From contig CAJUCW010000035.1 in the NCBI GenBank assembly GCA_910585275.1, forward strand, positions 1 to 38,995: a stretch of 38,995 bases of DNA, read 5' to 3'. Position numbers and translations under genes: made by a program. A model generated the notes under the pieces. The model was not told the DNA's origin. It was given only the letters and a program-made list of their open reading frames with translations, and ran no database searches. Below, piece after piece: positions 1 through 8,400 of the stretch. The stretch is from an uncultured Muribaculaceae bacterium (lineage in GTDB: Bacteria > Bacteroidota > Bacteroidia > Bacteroidales > Muribaculaceae). Within the stretch, counting starts at the first letter, position 1; each line of letters begins with the position of its first letter.

Positions 1-258
1 TCCACTCAAAAATCGCCGCCCCTACGACCCCGAAATTTTAAGGAACGCGCTCTTACCTGGCTCAGAGACCATCCGCAGAATTATGACCTCGGTGAAAACG
101 AAAGCCATCTTGCAATGAAGGTTGACGGCGACTATGAAGCCATCCGCGAATACCACCGCGCCATGGGTTGTATATGCTATGAAAACCACGAAATGGGCCT
201 CTACTTCATCAATGACCCCGACGATTACTGGATTGAGATACTTAAAGCAGATAAATAA
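1..258 (+). CDS. gloA: Glyoxalase I / VOC-family protein, C-terminal part
   Basis: The frame is open from base 1 to a TAA at 256-258, giving the last 85 residues of a protein whose start lies left of the window. The tail reads YDLGENESHLA, then an MGCICYENHEMG stretch, then FINDPDDYWIEIL. This matches the C-terminal half of lactoylglutathione lyase / vicinal-oxygen-chelate proteins, which turn the methylglyoxal-glutathione adduct into S-lactoylglutathione or act on related substrates. The conserved metal-ligand glutamate of the final strand is probably the E of DDYWIEI. Bacteroidota often lack glutathione, so the physiological thiol or substrate is uncertain. It is a host gene, co-directional with clpB but separated from it by about 215 bp, so probably its own transcript. 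Confidence 0.8.
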   Translation, partial: STQKSPPLRPRNFKERALTWLRDHPQNYDLGENESHLAMKVDGDYEAIREYHRAMGCICYENHEMGLYFINDPDDYWIEILKADK

Positions 259-304
259 CAGGCACGTTTCTAACAGAACCGAATCTTTTAGGCACGGTTT
301 TTGC

Positions 305-328
305 ATGAATCATTCCGGAATGATTCAT
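305..328. repeat. Perfect 24-bp palindrome upstream of clpB
   Basis: Positions 305-316 (ATGAATCATTCC) are followed at once by their exact reverse complement at 317-328. There is no spacer and no T-run afterwards, so it is a poor intrinsic terminator. A dimeric regulator operator acting on clpB, about 150 bp downstream, is a better guess. It does not match the CIRCE heat-shock element (TTAGCACTC-N9-GAGTGCTAA). Confidence 0.55.
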
Positions 329-358
329 AATTGGCACTTCAACCATTATTCGTGTTGA

Positions 359-391
359 TTGTTAATATTTATGAATTGAATTCTATCTTTA
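359..391 (+). promoter_or_regulatory. Possible clpB promoter (Bacteroidota type)
   Basis: TATCTTTA at 384-391 matches the Bacteroidota -7 element TAnnTTTG in all but the last base. A partial -33 TTG lies at 359-361, 22 bp upstream, slightly longer than the usual 19-21. Transcription would start near 398, leaving a leader of about 75 nt before the clpB ATG. The surrounding region is AT-rich, so chance matches are likely. Confidence 0.3.
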
Positions 392-473
392 AGGAAACAG
401 ATTCGACACACCGGCCCATCTCCCTGGAACCGGCAAATATCTACGAAAAATAAAACCTTAATTCAACGCATAT

Positions 474-3062
474 ATGAATTTCAACAATTTCACAATCAAA
501 TCGCAGGAAGTGGTGCAGAAAGCCATCGAGCTGACCCGACAGAACGGCCAGCAGCAGATTGAACCTGTCCACATTCTGAAAGCTCTGATTTCGGAGAGCG
601 AGACGATTGTCAATTTCGTGTTCCAGAAACTCGGGGCAAACCTGAATTCTGTGAACATGGCAATCGACAAAGATATACAAAGCCTTCCCAAGGTGTCGGG
701 CGGCGACGTGTTCCTTAGCCGGGAATCTAACGACGCCTTGCAGAAAGCCATCGATTTCTCCAAGTCAATGGGCGACGAATATGTATCTGTAGAGGCTATC
801 CTTATGGGTATCCTTAAATCGAAAAACAAAGCCTCCCAGATTCTTAAAGACGCGGGAATCACGGAAGACGGTTTGAAGGCTGCCATTATGGAACTCCGCA
901 AAGGCAACAAAGTGACGCAACAAAGTGCAGAAGAGTCTTACCAGGCTCTCAGCAAGTATGCCATAAATCTCAACGACCGTGCCAGAAATGGCAAACTCGA
1001 CCCTGTCATAGGGCGTGACGAAGAAATCAGGCGCGTACTTCAGATTCTTTCGCGACGTACGAAAAACAATCCTATGCTCGTAGGCGAACCCGGCACGGGC
1101 AAAACAGCCATTGCAGAAGGCCTTGCCCACCGCATAGTCCGCGGCGATGTGCCCGAAAACCTGAAATCGAAGCAGATTTATTCACTCGACATGGGAGCCC
1201 TCGTTGCCGGCGCCAAGTATAAAGGGGAATTTGAAGAGCGTTTGAAAGCCATCGTCAACGAGGTGACGCAAAGCGACGGCGAAATAATCCTTTTTATCGA
1301 TGAAATCCACACCCTCGTGGGAGCAGGAAAAGGAGAAGGCGCGATGGACGCTGCCAACATCCTCAAGCCGGCACTTGCGCGTGGCGAATTGCGGTCCATC
1401 GGAGCAACCACACTCGATGAGTATCAGAAATATTTCGAAAAAGACAAGGCCCTCGAACGTCGTTTCCAGAAAGTGATGGTTGACGAGCCCGACGAGATTT
1501 CTGCCATATCAATTCTCCGCGGCTTGAAAGAGCGTTACGAGAACCACCATAAAGTACGCATTATGGACGAGGCGATTATCGCTGCCGTGCAGTTGAGCGT
1601 GCGCTATATCACCGACCGTTTCCTCCCCGACAAGGCAATCGACCTTATCGACGAGGCGGCTTCCAAACTGCGTCTTGAAATGGATTCCATGCCGCAGGCC
1701 CTCGACGAGGCTTCCCGAAAAATCAAACAGCTTGAAATTGAGCGCGAGGCGATAAAGAGGGAAGGCGACAAATATAAGGTGAAGGAAATAGACGAGGAGC
1801 TCGCCAATCTTCGCGACACCGAGAAATCGCTTAAGGCCAAATGGCAGGCCGAAAAGACTGAAATCAATAAGATCCAGCAGAACAAGATTGAAATCGAGCA
1901 GCTGAACCACGAGGCGGAAGTGGCTGAACGTGAAGGCGACTATGCAAAGGTGGCTGAAATCAGATATAGCAAAATCAAGCAGAAGGAAGACGAAAACAAG
2001 GCCACTCAGGAAAAACTGAAACAGCTCCAGGGTGAGGGGGCCATGATTAAGGAAGAGGTTGATGCCGAAGACATCGCGGAAATCGTTTCCCGCTGGACCG
2101 GCATTCCCGTCAAGAAAATGGCACAAAGCGAGAAAGAGAAACTTCTCCATCTTGAAGAGGAACTCCATAAGCGTGTAATCGGCCAAGATGACGCCATCAA
2201 GGCGGTCAGCGATGCCGTGAGACGTTCGCGCGCCGGACTTAACGACCCGCGCCGACCTATCGGTTCGTTCATTTTCCTTGGCACCACAGGCGTCGGCAAG
2301 ACGGAACTTGCGAAAGCGCTCGCCGAATATCTGTTTGACGACGAAGACATGATGACCCGTATCGACATGTCGGAGTATATGGAGAAGCATTCTGTATCGC
2401 GTCTCGTCGGGGCGCCTCCGGGATACGTAGGCTACGAAGAGGGCGGACAGCTCACCGAGGCCGTAAGGCGTAAACCATATAGTGTTGTTCTGTTTGACGA
2501 AATCGAGAAAGCCAATCCCGATGTATTCAACATTCTTCTTCAGGTTCTCGACGACGGACGCCTAACCGACAACAAGGGCAGATTCATCAACTTCAAGAAC
2601 ACCATCATAATCATGACCTCAAACGAAGGTTCTCCCCTTATCCGTCAAAACTTCGCCGACCTTAAGGATGAAAACCGCGAGGAAGTGATCGACAAGACCA
2701 AACAGGAAGTGATGGACCTCCTGAAGATGAAGATACGCCCGGAATTCCTCAACCGTATCGACGAGATTGTGATGTTCACGCCTCTCAACCGTAAGGAAAT
2801 TCAGGAAATTGTTGATCTTCAGGTGAAGGGCGTACAGAAGATGTTGGCTTCCAACGGCGTTACACTTGAAGTCACAAAGCCCGCGCTCGAACTTCTTGCC
2901 GAAGACGGCTACGACCCCGAATTCGGAGCGCGTCCTGTGAAGCGTACCATCCAGAGGATGGTGCTCAACCAGCTTTCGAAAGACATCCTCGCTCAGAAAG
3001 TTGACCGCGAGCACCCCATTATCATAGACCGTCAAGGCGACGAACTCCTCTTCAAAAACTAA
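474..3062 (+). CDS. clpB: ATP-dependent disaggregase ClpB
   Basis: ClpB is a cytoplasmic Hsp100 hexamer that pulls proteins out of aggregates together with DnaK/DnaJ/GrpE. The 862-residue length is typical. Domains in order: double ClpN repeat (1-150); first AAA+ module with Walker A GEPGTGKT (204-211), pore loop YKGEFE (249-254) and Walker B FIDEIH with D276/E277; the coiled-coil middle domain (about 405-525) that distinguishes ClpB from ClpA/ClpC; second AAA+ module with Walker A GTTGVGKT (603-610), pore loop GYVGYE (650-655) and Walker B LFDEIEKA with D675/E676; then the C-terminal D2-small domain. No ClpP-binding IGF/IGL loop was noticed. The start at 474 gives the canonical N-terminus MNFNNFTIKSQEVVQKA. 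A weak promoter and a palindrome lie upstream and a terminator follows. This is the last host gene before the prophage. Confidence 0.98.
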   Translation: MNFNNFTIKSQEVVQKAIELTRQNGQQQIEPVHILKALISESETIVNFVFQKLGANLNSVNMAIDKDIQSLPKVSGGDVFLSRESNDALQKAIDFSKSMGDEYVSVEAILMGILKSKNKASQILKDAGITEDGLKAAIMELRKGNKVTQQSAEESYQALSKYAINLNDRARNGKLDPVIGRDEEIRRVLQILSRRTKNNPMLVGEPGTGKTAIAEGLAHRIVRGDVPENLKSKQIYSLDMGALVAGAKYKGEFEERLKAIVNEVTQSDGEIILFIDEIHTLVGAGKGEGAMDAANILKPALARGELRSIGATTLDEYQKYFEKDKALERRFQKVMVDEPDEISAISILRGLKERYENHHKVRIMDEAIIAAVQLSVRYITDRFLPDKAIDLIDEAASKLRLEMDSMPQALDEASRKIKQLEIEREAIKREGDKYKVKEIDEELANLRDTEKSLKAKWQAEKTEINKIQQNKIEIEQLNHEAEVAEREGDYAKVAEIRYSKIKQKEDENKATQEKLKQLQGEGAMIKEEVDAEDIAEIVSRWTGIPVKKMAQSEKEKLLHLEEELHKRVIGQDDAIKAVSDAVRRSRAGLNDPRRPIGSFIFLGTTGVGKTELAKALAEYLFDDEDMMTRIDMSEYMEKHSVSRLVGAPPGYVGYEEGGQLTEAVRRKPYSVVLFDEIEKANPDVFNILLQVLDDGRLTDNKGRFINFKNTIIIMTSNEGSPLIRQNFADLKDENREEVIDKTKQEVMDLLKMKIRPEFLNRIDEIVMFTPLNRKEIQEIVDLQVKGVQKMLASNGVTLEVTKPALELLAEDGYDPEFGARPVKRTIQRMVLNQLSKDILAQKVDREHPIIIDRQGDELLFKN

Positions 3063-3099
3063 AGAAACACAAAGAATTTGTGCAATTCCGAATGTAGGG

Positions 3100-3118
3100 A
3101 CATGCCTTCGGCATGTTT
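3100..3118 (+). terminator. Hairpin terminator after clpB
   Basis: ACATGCC at 3100-3106 pairs with GGCATGT at 3110-3116 around a 3-nt loop, followed by a short TTT. It lies 38 nt after the clpB stop codon and is in the right place to end the clpB transcript. The U-run is short, so its efficiency is uncertain. Confidence 0.6.
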
Positions 3119-3157
3119 GCTCAGCAATTTGATTCTCAAATATCTAAGCATAACCTA

Positions 3158-3272
3158 AAAACGAACCTATTTCTCAAAAAACGGACGGAACCTCTCCGCC
3201 CGTTATAATCCGCAAAACGAAATGTTCGCGCCACGGAAAACAAAGCGTTCGATTCTGAAAAACGAAACGTAC
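3158..3272 (+). repeat. Cluster of AAAACGAA sites, probable transposase-binding array at prophage end
   Basis: Five related direct sites are visible: AAAACGAACCTATT (3158-3171), AAAACGGACGGAAC (3178-3191), AAAACGAAATGTTC (3214-3227), AAAACAAAGCGTTC (3237-3250) and AAAACGAAACGTAC (3259-3272). The last three fit AAAACRAARYGTWC and start 23 and 22 bp apart, about two helical turns. Mu ends carry three 22-bp MuA sites that also contain CGAAA cores, and this array lies just outside the late-operon terminator, where a Mu right end is expected. No gene is credible in 3120-3325. Confidence 0.55.
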
Positions 3273-3329
3273 CTCTAATTGCCACATATTCTTCAGTCCT
3301 TCTTTGCGTGCTGAAGGTTGATTCCAAAA

Positions 3330-3374
3330 GCAAATGAAAACCCTTTGAACAGTGTTTAAAGGGTTTTCATTTGC
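3330..3374 (-). terminator. Strong terminator of the leftward late operon
   Basis: A 17-bp perfect stem: GCAAATGAAAACCCTTT at 3330-3346 pairs with its complement at 3358-3374. The pairing continues inward almost to a 3-nt loop. Read on the minus strand, TTTTGG follows directly. It lies about 67 nt after the last late gene stop at 3441, so it most likely ends the roughly 24-kb leftward late transcript before the phage end. Confidence 0.8.
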
Positions 3375-3440
3375 GGTTTCTACAGTATCGTTTTTAGCAT
3401 TTTATATGGTATGGGAGGCGGGAATCTCCCTCAACATACA

Positions 3441-3899
3441 TTACGCGAGCACTTCCTGGAGAAGCAGGATTGTGGCTACGTCAAGGTCGTTGGACGATGC
3501 TATCCCTGCTATAGCGTCCTCGCTGAGACGGGCGAACGCCTCAACCTCAGTCTCCTTCTCGAGCTCGGTCTTCACGCAGTCGTCAACGTCCTTGTTGTAC
3601 GCCTGCACGGCCTTGTTGACCTCCCTTTTCTCATCGTCGGCGAGGGTGTCGAAACGCTCGGCCTTCTCCATGAGCGCGTCGAAGCCTTCCGGTTTGAGAC
3701 GCTCCTGCGCGTCCTGAAAAAAGCCTTGGAACGATTCGGCCACGGGTTTGAGGGAGTTTGCAGCGCGGAGCACCGCAAACATGTCCTCCTTTTTGAGGGA
3801 GCGGATACTGAATCCCTTTGCTGTTACTATTTTATAGACGCTCACTGCGTCACCTGTTTTCAATGTCACTTTCCTGTTGTCGTTTTTTGTCTTTGCCAT
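3441..3899 (-). CDS. Hypothetical helical phage protein
   Basis: A 152-residue protein, the last gene of the late block. I do not recognise a family. It is predicted to be mostly helical, charged and rich in Glu, Lys and Ala. A short basic N-terminus is followed by a beta-like segment (KVTLKTGDAVSVYKIV) and then amphipathic helices through about residue 140. There is no signal peptide or membrane segment. Its place downstream of the tail fibre and before the terminator is where Mu-like phages carry non-structural or accessory genes, so it may be a virion accessory protein or a lysogenic-conversion factor. The ATG at 3899 is separated from the upstream gene by only about 32 bp, so it shares the late transcript. 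Confidence 0.75.
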   Translation of the reverse strand: MAKTKNDNRKVTLKTGDAVSVYKIVTAKGFSIRSLKKEDMFAVLRAANSLKPVAESFQGFFQDAQERLKPEGFDALMEKAERFDTLADDEKREVNKAVQAYNKDVDDCVKTELEKETEVEAFARLSEDAIAGIASSNDLDVATILLLQEVLA

Positions 3900-3931
3900 T
3901 GTTGTTATATTTTTTGGTTATTGGTTGTTGA

Positions 3932-4243
3932 TTATTCGTTGTCCTGCGATTCGGCCTGTGCCGCGATTGATGCGGCGAAGTCGAACATGGCGGCCATGGC
4001 CTGCTTCTGCTCGGTGAAGGGGATACCGTTGAAGTTGATGCTCGTGCTGGTGATTGACGTGTTGTCGCCGAACCCTCCGATGCTGCCGTTGCCGTCGCCG
4101 CCGCCGTCGATGCGGTAAAGGTTGATACTTTGCACGGCTTCCACCTTGCCGTTGTTAAGCACGGCTTCCGCGCTGATGTTGTAAACCCTGCCCTGCTCGT
4201 CGCTGTTGTCGTAGCGCAGGTTTGCTCCTTTGAAATTTGCCAT
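3932..4243 (-). CDS. Hypothetical small Gly/Asn-rich phage protein
   Basis: A 103-residue protein with no family recognised. The N-terminal half looks beta-rich (VYNISAEAVLNNGKVEAVQSINLYRI). It is followed by a low-complexity Gly/Asp/Asn hinge (GGGDGNGSIGGFGDN) and a helical C-terminus (EQKQAMAAMFDFAASIAAQ). No secretion signal is seen. It lies 34 bp after the previous gene and 32 bp before the next in the same direction, so it belongs to the late operon. A structural or fibre-associated role is only a guess from position. Confidence 0.7.
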   Translation of the reverse strand: MANFKGANLRYDNSDEQGRVYNISAEAVLNNGKVEAVQSINLYRIDGGGDGNGSIGGFGDNTSITSTSINFNGIPFTEQKQAMAAMFDFAASIAAQAESQDNE

Positions 4244-4277
4244 TGTCTTGTTGGTTTTAAATGGTTTATATTTGTTG

Positions 4278-5465
4278 TTATCTCTTGAAATATATTGTCT
4301 GTACAGGTGTCAATGCCTGCCATGATTGCGTCGCGCCTGTAGTATCTTTCGCGGTAATCCTTATGGTGGTGTCAATCTGGGTAATGTCGCTTTTCAACAT
4401 TTCGATTGCTTTCCTAAAAAGTTTAGGAGCCGTAAACGTACCTTGATACTGCGTGGTGTTCGCCGGAACTGTAACAATTCCTCCCGTCAATTCCACATTC
4501 CCGAAGCCGCTTCCGAGTTCCGCCCTTAGGTTGAAACGACCTCCGGGACCTATAGTAACCGCGCTCCCATAATTGTTGACGAACCGGAGGGCTATCTGGA
4601 TGTCGGCCTCACCTTCATCTGAGTCAATCGGATTAGTCGAGCTTCCCTGCCCTCCATTGATATTGATTATGGTGCCGGAAAGAGCGTTCGTGTCGGTAAG
4701 CCGAACCTTTACAAGAAAATGATTCTCGTCGTCATACGGAATGGGGAACACAGCGGAACCTGCTGATGTGCCAATAAGGTAAAGCAAAATCCAGTAATTG
4801 TCCCCTGCCTGTAGGTCGGTCTTGTCAAATGAAACAGTGACATAAGGTGCTCCGCTCGGTGCCGTTCCCACTGTATGTTCCGATGTATAGCTTCTGACAA
4901 TCTGCGGATTCGTGGTTGTCAGCGGATCAACACGGAACAAGGTGGCCACCAGCTTACAGTTCAAGTCCATGCCTAAATCATCGAAATCGGAGATTGACAG
5001 ACTGCCCGGAATATTTTGATGATGCACCACAAGCGTAAGGCTGTTCTGTATTTGAAGGTTTATGTTTTTATCTTCCCCTTTGACAATTCCGGTATATATG
5101 AACGGCTTGGCATTATGGTCATAGCCGACGAAGTCTTCGAGTCTTCCCCAATCAGAAGCTCCGGGCGGGTTGTAATCCCATGCATTCGACTTATACAGGT
5201 TCGCTATGGCCGTGCCGTTCGCCCCCGGAGTACCAACCGGAAGAATAAGGCCGCATTTGCCGTCATCCCCCTTATACCAGTTGTCATTGTTGCCCGGATG
5301 CACGTGCATGGGGGAATCAATGATTACGGGCTTGTATTTTGACCATTTTTTTATCTTATCTTTACTCATGCACAGCGTCTTTACATCGAGGCTGATTTCC
5401 CCAAGGCAGAGTCTCACGTCGTTCACGCTCACCGGCGCGGTTATCTTTCCATTCGCTTGTGGCAT
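4278..5465 (-). CDS. Putative virion-associated protein downstream of tail fibre
   Basis: A 395-residue protein starting 3 nt after the fibre stop codon, so it is translationally close to it. The N-terminal 45 residues (NDVRLCLGEISLDVKTLC, then KIKKWSKYKPV) resemble a conserved opening of structural proteins in Bacteroidales phages. The rest is beta-strand-rich with several Gly/Asn/Thr turns and ends TPVQTIYFKR. No enzymatic motif, signal peptide or transmembrane segment is seen. The context suggests a tail-tip or fibre-associated protein, or an adhesin module. I cannot assign a precise function. Confidence 0.75.
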   Translation of the reverse strand: MPQANGKITAPVSVNDVRLCLGEISLDVKTLCMSKDKIKKWSKYKPVIIDSPMHVHPGNNDNWYKGDDGKCGLILPVGTPGANGTAIANLYKSNAWDYNPPGASDWGRLEDFVGYDHNAKPFIYTGIVKGEDKNINLQIQNSLTLVVHHQNIPGSLSISDFDDLGMDLNCKLVATLFRVDPLTTTNPQIVRSYTSEHTVGTAPSGAPYVTVSFDKTDLQAGDNYWILLYLIGTSAGSAVFPIPYDDENHFLVKVRLTDTNALSGTIININGGQGSSTNPIDSDEGEADIQIALRFVNNYGSAVTIGPGGRFNLRAELGSGFGNVELTGGIVTVPANTTQYQGTFTAPKLFRKAIEMLKSDITQIDTTIRITAKDTTGATQSWQALTPVQTIYFKR

Positions 5466-5468
5466 ATC

Positions 5469-8400
5469 TTATCTCCTTTTAATGGTTTCCAATTCACGCT
5501 TCAGTTCCCTGTTCTCCTTTTCCAGACGCTCCACCCGGCTTTCGAGGCTTTCCGTCTTGCGGGCCACGGCAATCACGCCCATAAGTGCGGCCTTGCCGTA
5601 TTGCAGACCTTTCATGCCGTCGGGCATGACGTTGACAAGCTGAGGCATAAGCTTCTCCCAGTATTGGGCGATGCTGCCCACGTCCTTGACACCGTCCTTT
5701 TTCCATACGAACTCGACCGACGGGGCGGCGGCAATGTCCTTTACGTTCAGATACACCGGACGGAGCACCTGTTTGAGCCGTTCGTCGGAGGTGGTTGACT
5801 GCCCCTTTGCGCTGACATACCCGTCGGAGTACATGCCCACCGAGACGCGGAGCGTGCCGATGACGGCGAGCCTACCGCTTGCCTCCTCGATGATTCGGGA
5901 AGTATAGTCAGCCGTCGAGTTACCGAAATGAAAGTCGATGAAGGGGGTGTCGCGGTAAAGCTCCATGTAGCCCCCGCCGACGAACGTGGTGTTCTGCAAG
6001 GCAGCTTCGTCGGTCTCCGTGCCGTTGCTGCCGATGCAAACCGCCGCCGCATACATGCGCGACCACCGTCTTGTGGTAGTCCCGAGTTGACAGGTCTTGT
6101 CGGTCGAGGGATGGATGGCATGGCCGCTTTTGAGGTCGAGGTTAACCCCGAGCGTCATGCCGCCGCTGGCGACGTTCAGGTATGTCCCCGCGTTGCCCAC
6201 TTGCAACGTGCCGTCGGTGCGGAGGATGCCGGATGCCTGATAAAAACTCTTGCTCCCGTAGATGCGCACCCATGTCGCGTCGGTCATGCACAGGCCGCCG
6301 CCGTAGGTGTCGTTTATCCATCCGGTCGCGCCTGTGGTGCGGAGCCATCCGGCGGCACGGATGTTGCCGTTGACGTCGAGTTTGTGCTGCGGATTGGTCG
6401 TGCCTACTCCGACAGACCCCTTGATGTATGCGTTGCCCGTGTTGTATGAGAGCGTCATGCAGTCGAAGTAGTCGCCCGCCGCCGTGGTGTAGTTCGATTG
6501 GAACTTCAGCACGCCGCCCGTGTTGAGTATCTTCCACGAGGCGGCACCGCCACGCCAAAGTTCGGCATACACGTCTGCGCCGGAGCCGGACGTGGAGGAA
6601 GACAGGCGCATGTTGCAGGCCGTTATCTTTTTCCACCGTGCCGCGTCGGTTCCGAGTTCAAGCGCGTTGTCGGCTGCGTCATACGGTTTGAAGGCGGTGC
6701 CGTTGAGGATAACGGACTTCGCGTCGGTGTTGGCGAATTTGAGGTCGAGGGCGGTTGCGGCACCGTTGAGCGTGAGCCGCCCGTTGGTCGAGCTTATTGT
6801 CATCGCCCCGCTTCCGGTGATGTTGCCTACGGAAGATAGGCTTCCGCTGACATTCCCGCCGCCGTTGAAGTTCTGCCCCCAAAGGGTGCGCGTTGTCTGC
6901 AAGGTCGTGGCGGTCGTGGCGTTGCCCGTGACGGCACCCGTCAGAGGACCGTTAAACCGAGCGGCATAGACGTTGCCCGAACGGCAATTTATGGAGACCG
7001 CGTTTGTCCCCGTGTAAGTCTGACCACCGCAGGATGTAGTGAACGATACGCCATACCAAGAAGAAATCACGAGATTATTAAGTGTGCCGCCCACAGCCGA
7101 CGCCTGGTCGTTTGAGGTGTAGTAGAGTTGACCGTTATTAAGATGGAGTTTCGTCAATGCTATTTCGGCGGGCAACTTCAATGTGGCATTGCCACTGCCG
7201 TTGACGCTGACTGCGGCACTTGTATGCGCTGCTGTGGAATCCGCGATATAGATGTTCCTTGCGGTGCCCCATAATGCCGTGGTGATGTTGGCCGACCCGT
7301 CGAACGACGTGCCGTTTATCGTGCGGGCCGTCTGTAGTTTGGTGGCGGAAGAAACGTTGTTCAGCAACGACAGATATGTCGGGTTTACATATTCAGTCAG
7401 CGTCGGGGTCTGCACCGCAGTGAAGCTTGTGTTGTAGAGAGTGACTATGCTTCCCGATTCTGCGGATGTTCTGCCCGTCTCGGATATTACCTTGGCATTG
7501 AAGACCCCGTATTGTCTGACAACGTTGACCCATACCTCGTACACGGTGCCCGTCGAGGATTGGCGGTAAAGCCTTATCCGGTCTGTCGGTATGTTCCCTT
7601 CAAGCATTCTCGCCGCATAGCCCGGCGATGTGTCCGACGAACGAGCCCTTAAAGCCAATACTCCATAAAGACTGTCGAATGCTGAATGCAGATATATGGT
7701 TACGTCTCTGTCGTTTGCATCGTTGCGTGCGGCGATTGTAGCCAACTTGACCCAGTAGCTTGAAAGTCCCGCTGTCGGAGACGTGACATATCCGCTCTTC
7801 TTTATTACGTTTCCCGTCAGCCCTGCCGCGTGCCATCCGTCCAACAAATCCGCATTGAGGTTGGTGTTGACGGTGCCGTTGCTTATCGGTGCGTTGCCGG
7901 ATGCGTTACCGAAAGTATAGCTCCCCGCTGTGATGGTGCCCGCGTTGAGATACACCGGACGGTTTGACGCGCCAATGGTCGCGGAAAGTGCCGTCGGCGT
8001 TCCGGCGTTAAAGTAGATTGGCTTGGATGTGCTTCCGACGGTGGCGGTGCCGACCTTGGTCACGCTTCCGTTGGTCAGCTTCGTGTTGACCTCAGTCTCC
8101 GTGTAGTAGCGTCCGTCGAGGATAGTCGAGTAGTTGTTTGTATCAAGCAGCTGAATCCAAGAGTCATGTGCGAGGCCTCCGTTCCTTACGCACTTCCAAT
8201 AAAGGCTGTCGGAGTTGAACGGAACGGCAAGGTCGGTATAATATCCGCTCGTGTTCGCATGATTGAAACGAAGGATATGCCACCATCCATTTGTGGGTGT
8301 GTCGTTGACTTTTGCCACACATCCTTTGGTGCCGCTTATATTAAACCACTGAAGCCCGGTCGCCCCGTAAGTCAAGGCGTTGTTGTTGATTAATTTATTT

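Noticed and set aside
1509..2390. Minus-strand frame of 293 codons within clpB
   Set aside because: Antisense shadow of clpB, whose motifs are unambiguous.
3136..3333. Minus-strand 65-codon frame between clpB and phage genes
   Set aside because: It covers the repeated AAAACGAA sites and a terminator arm. The protein is rich in Arg/Phe with no natural pattern.
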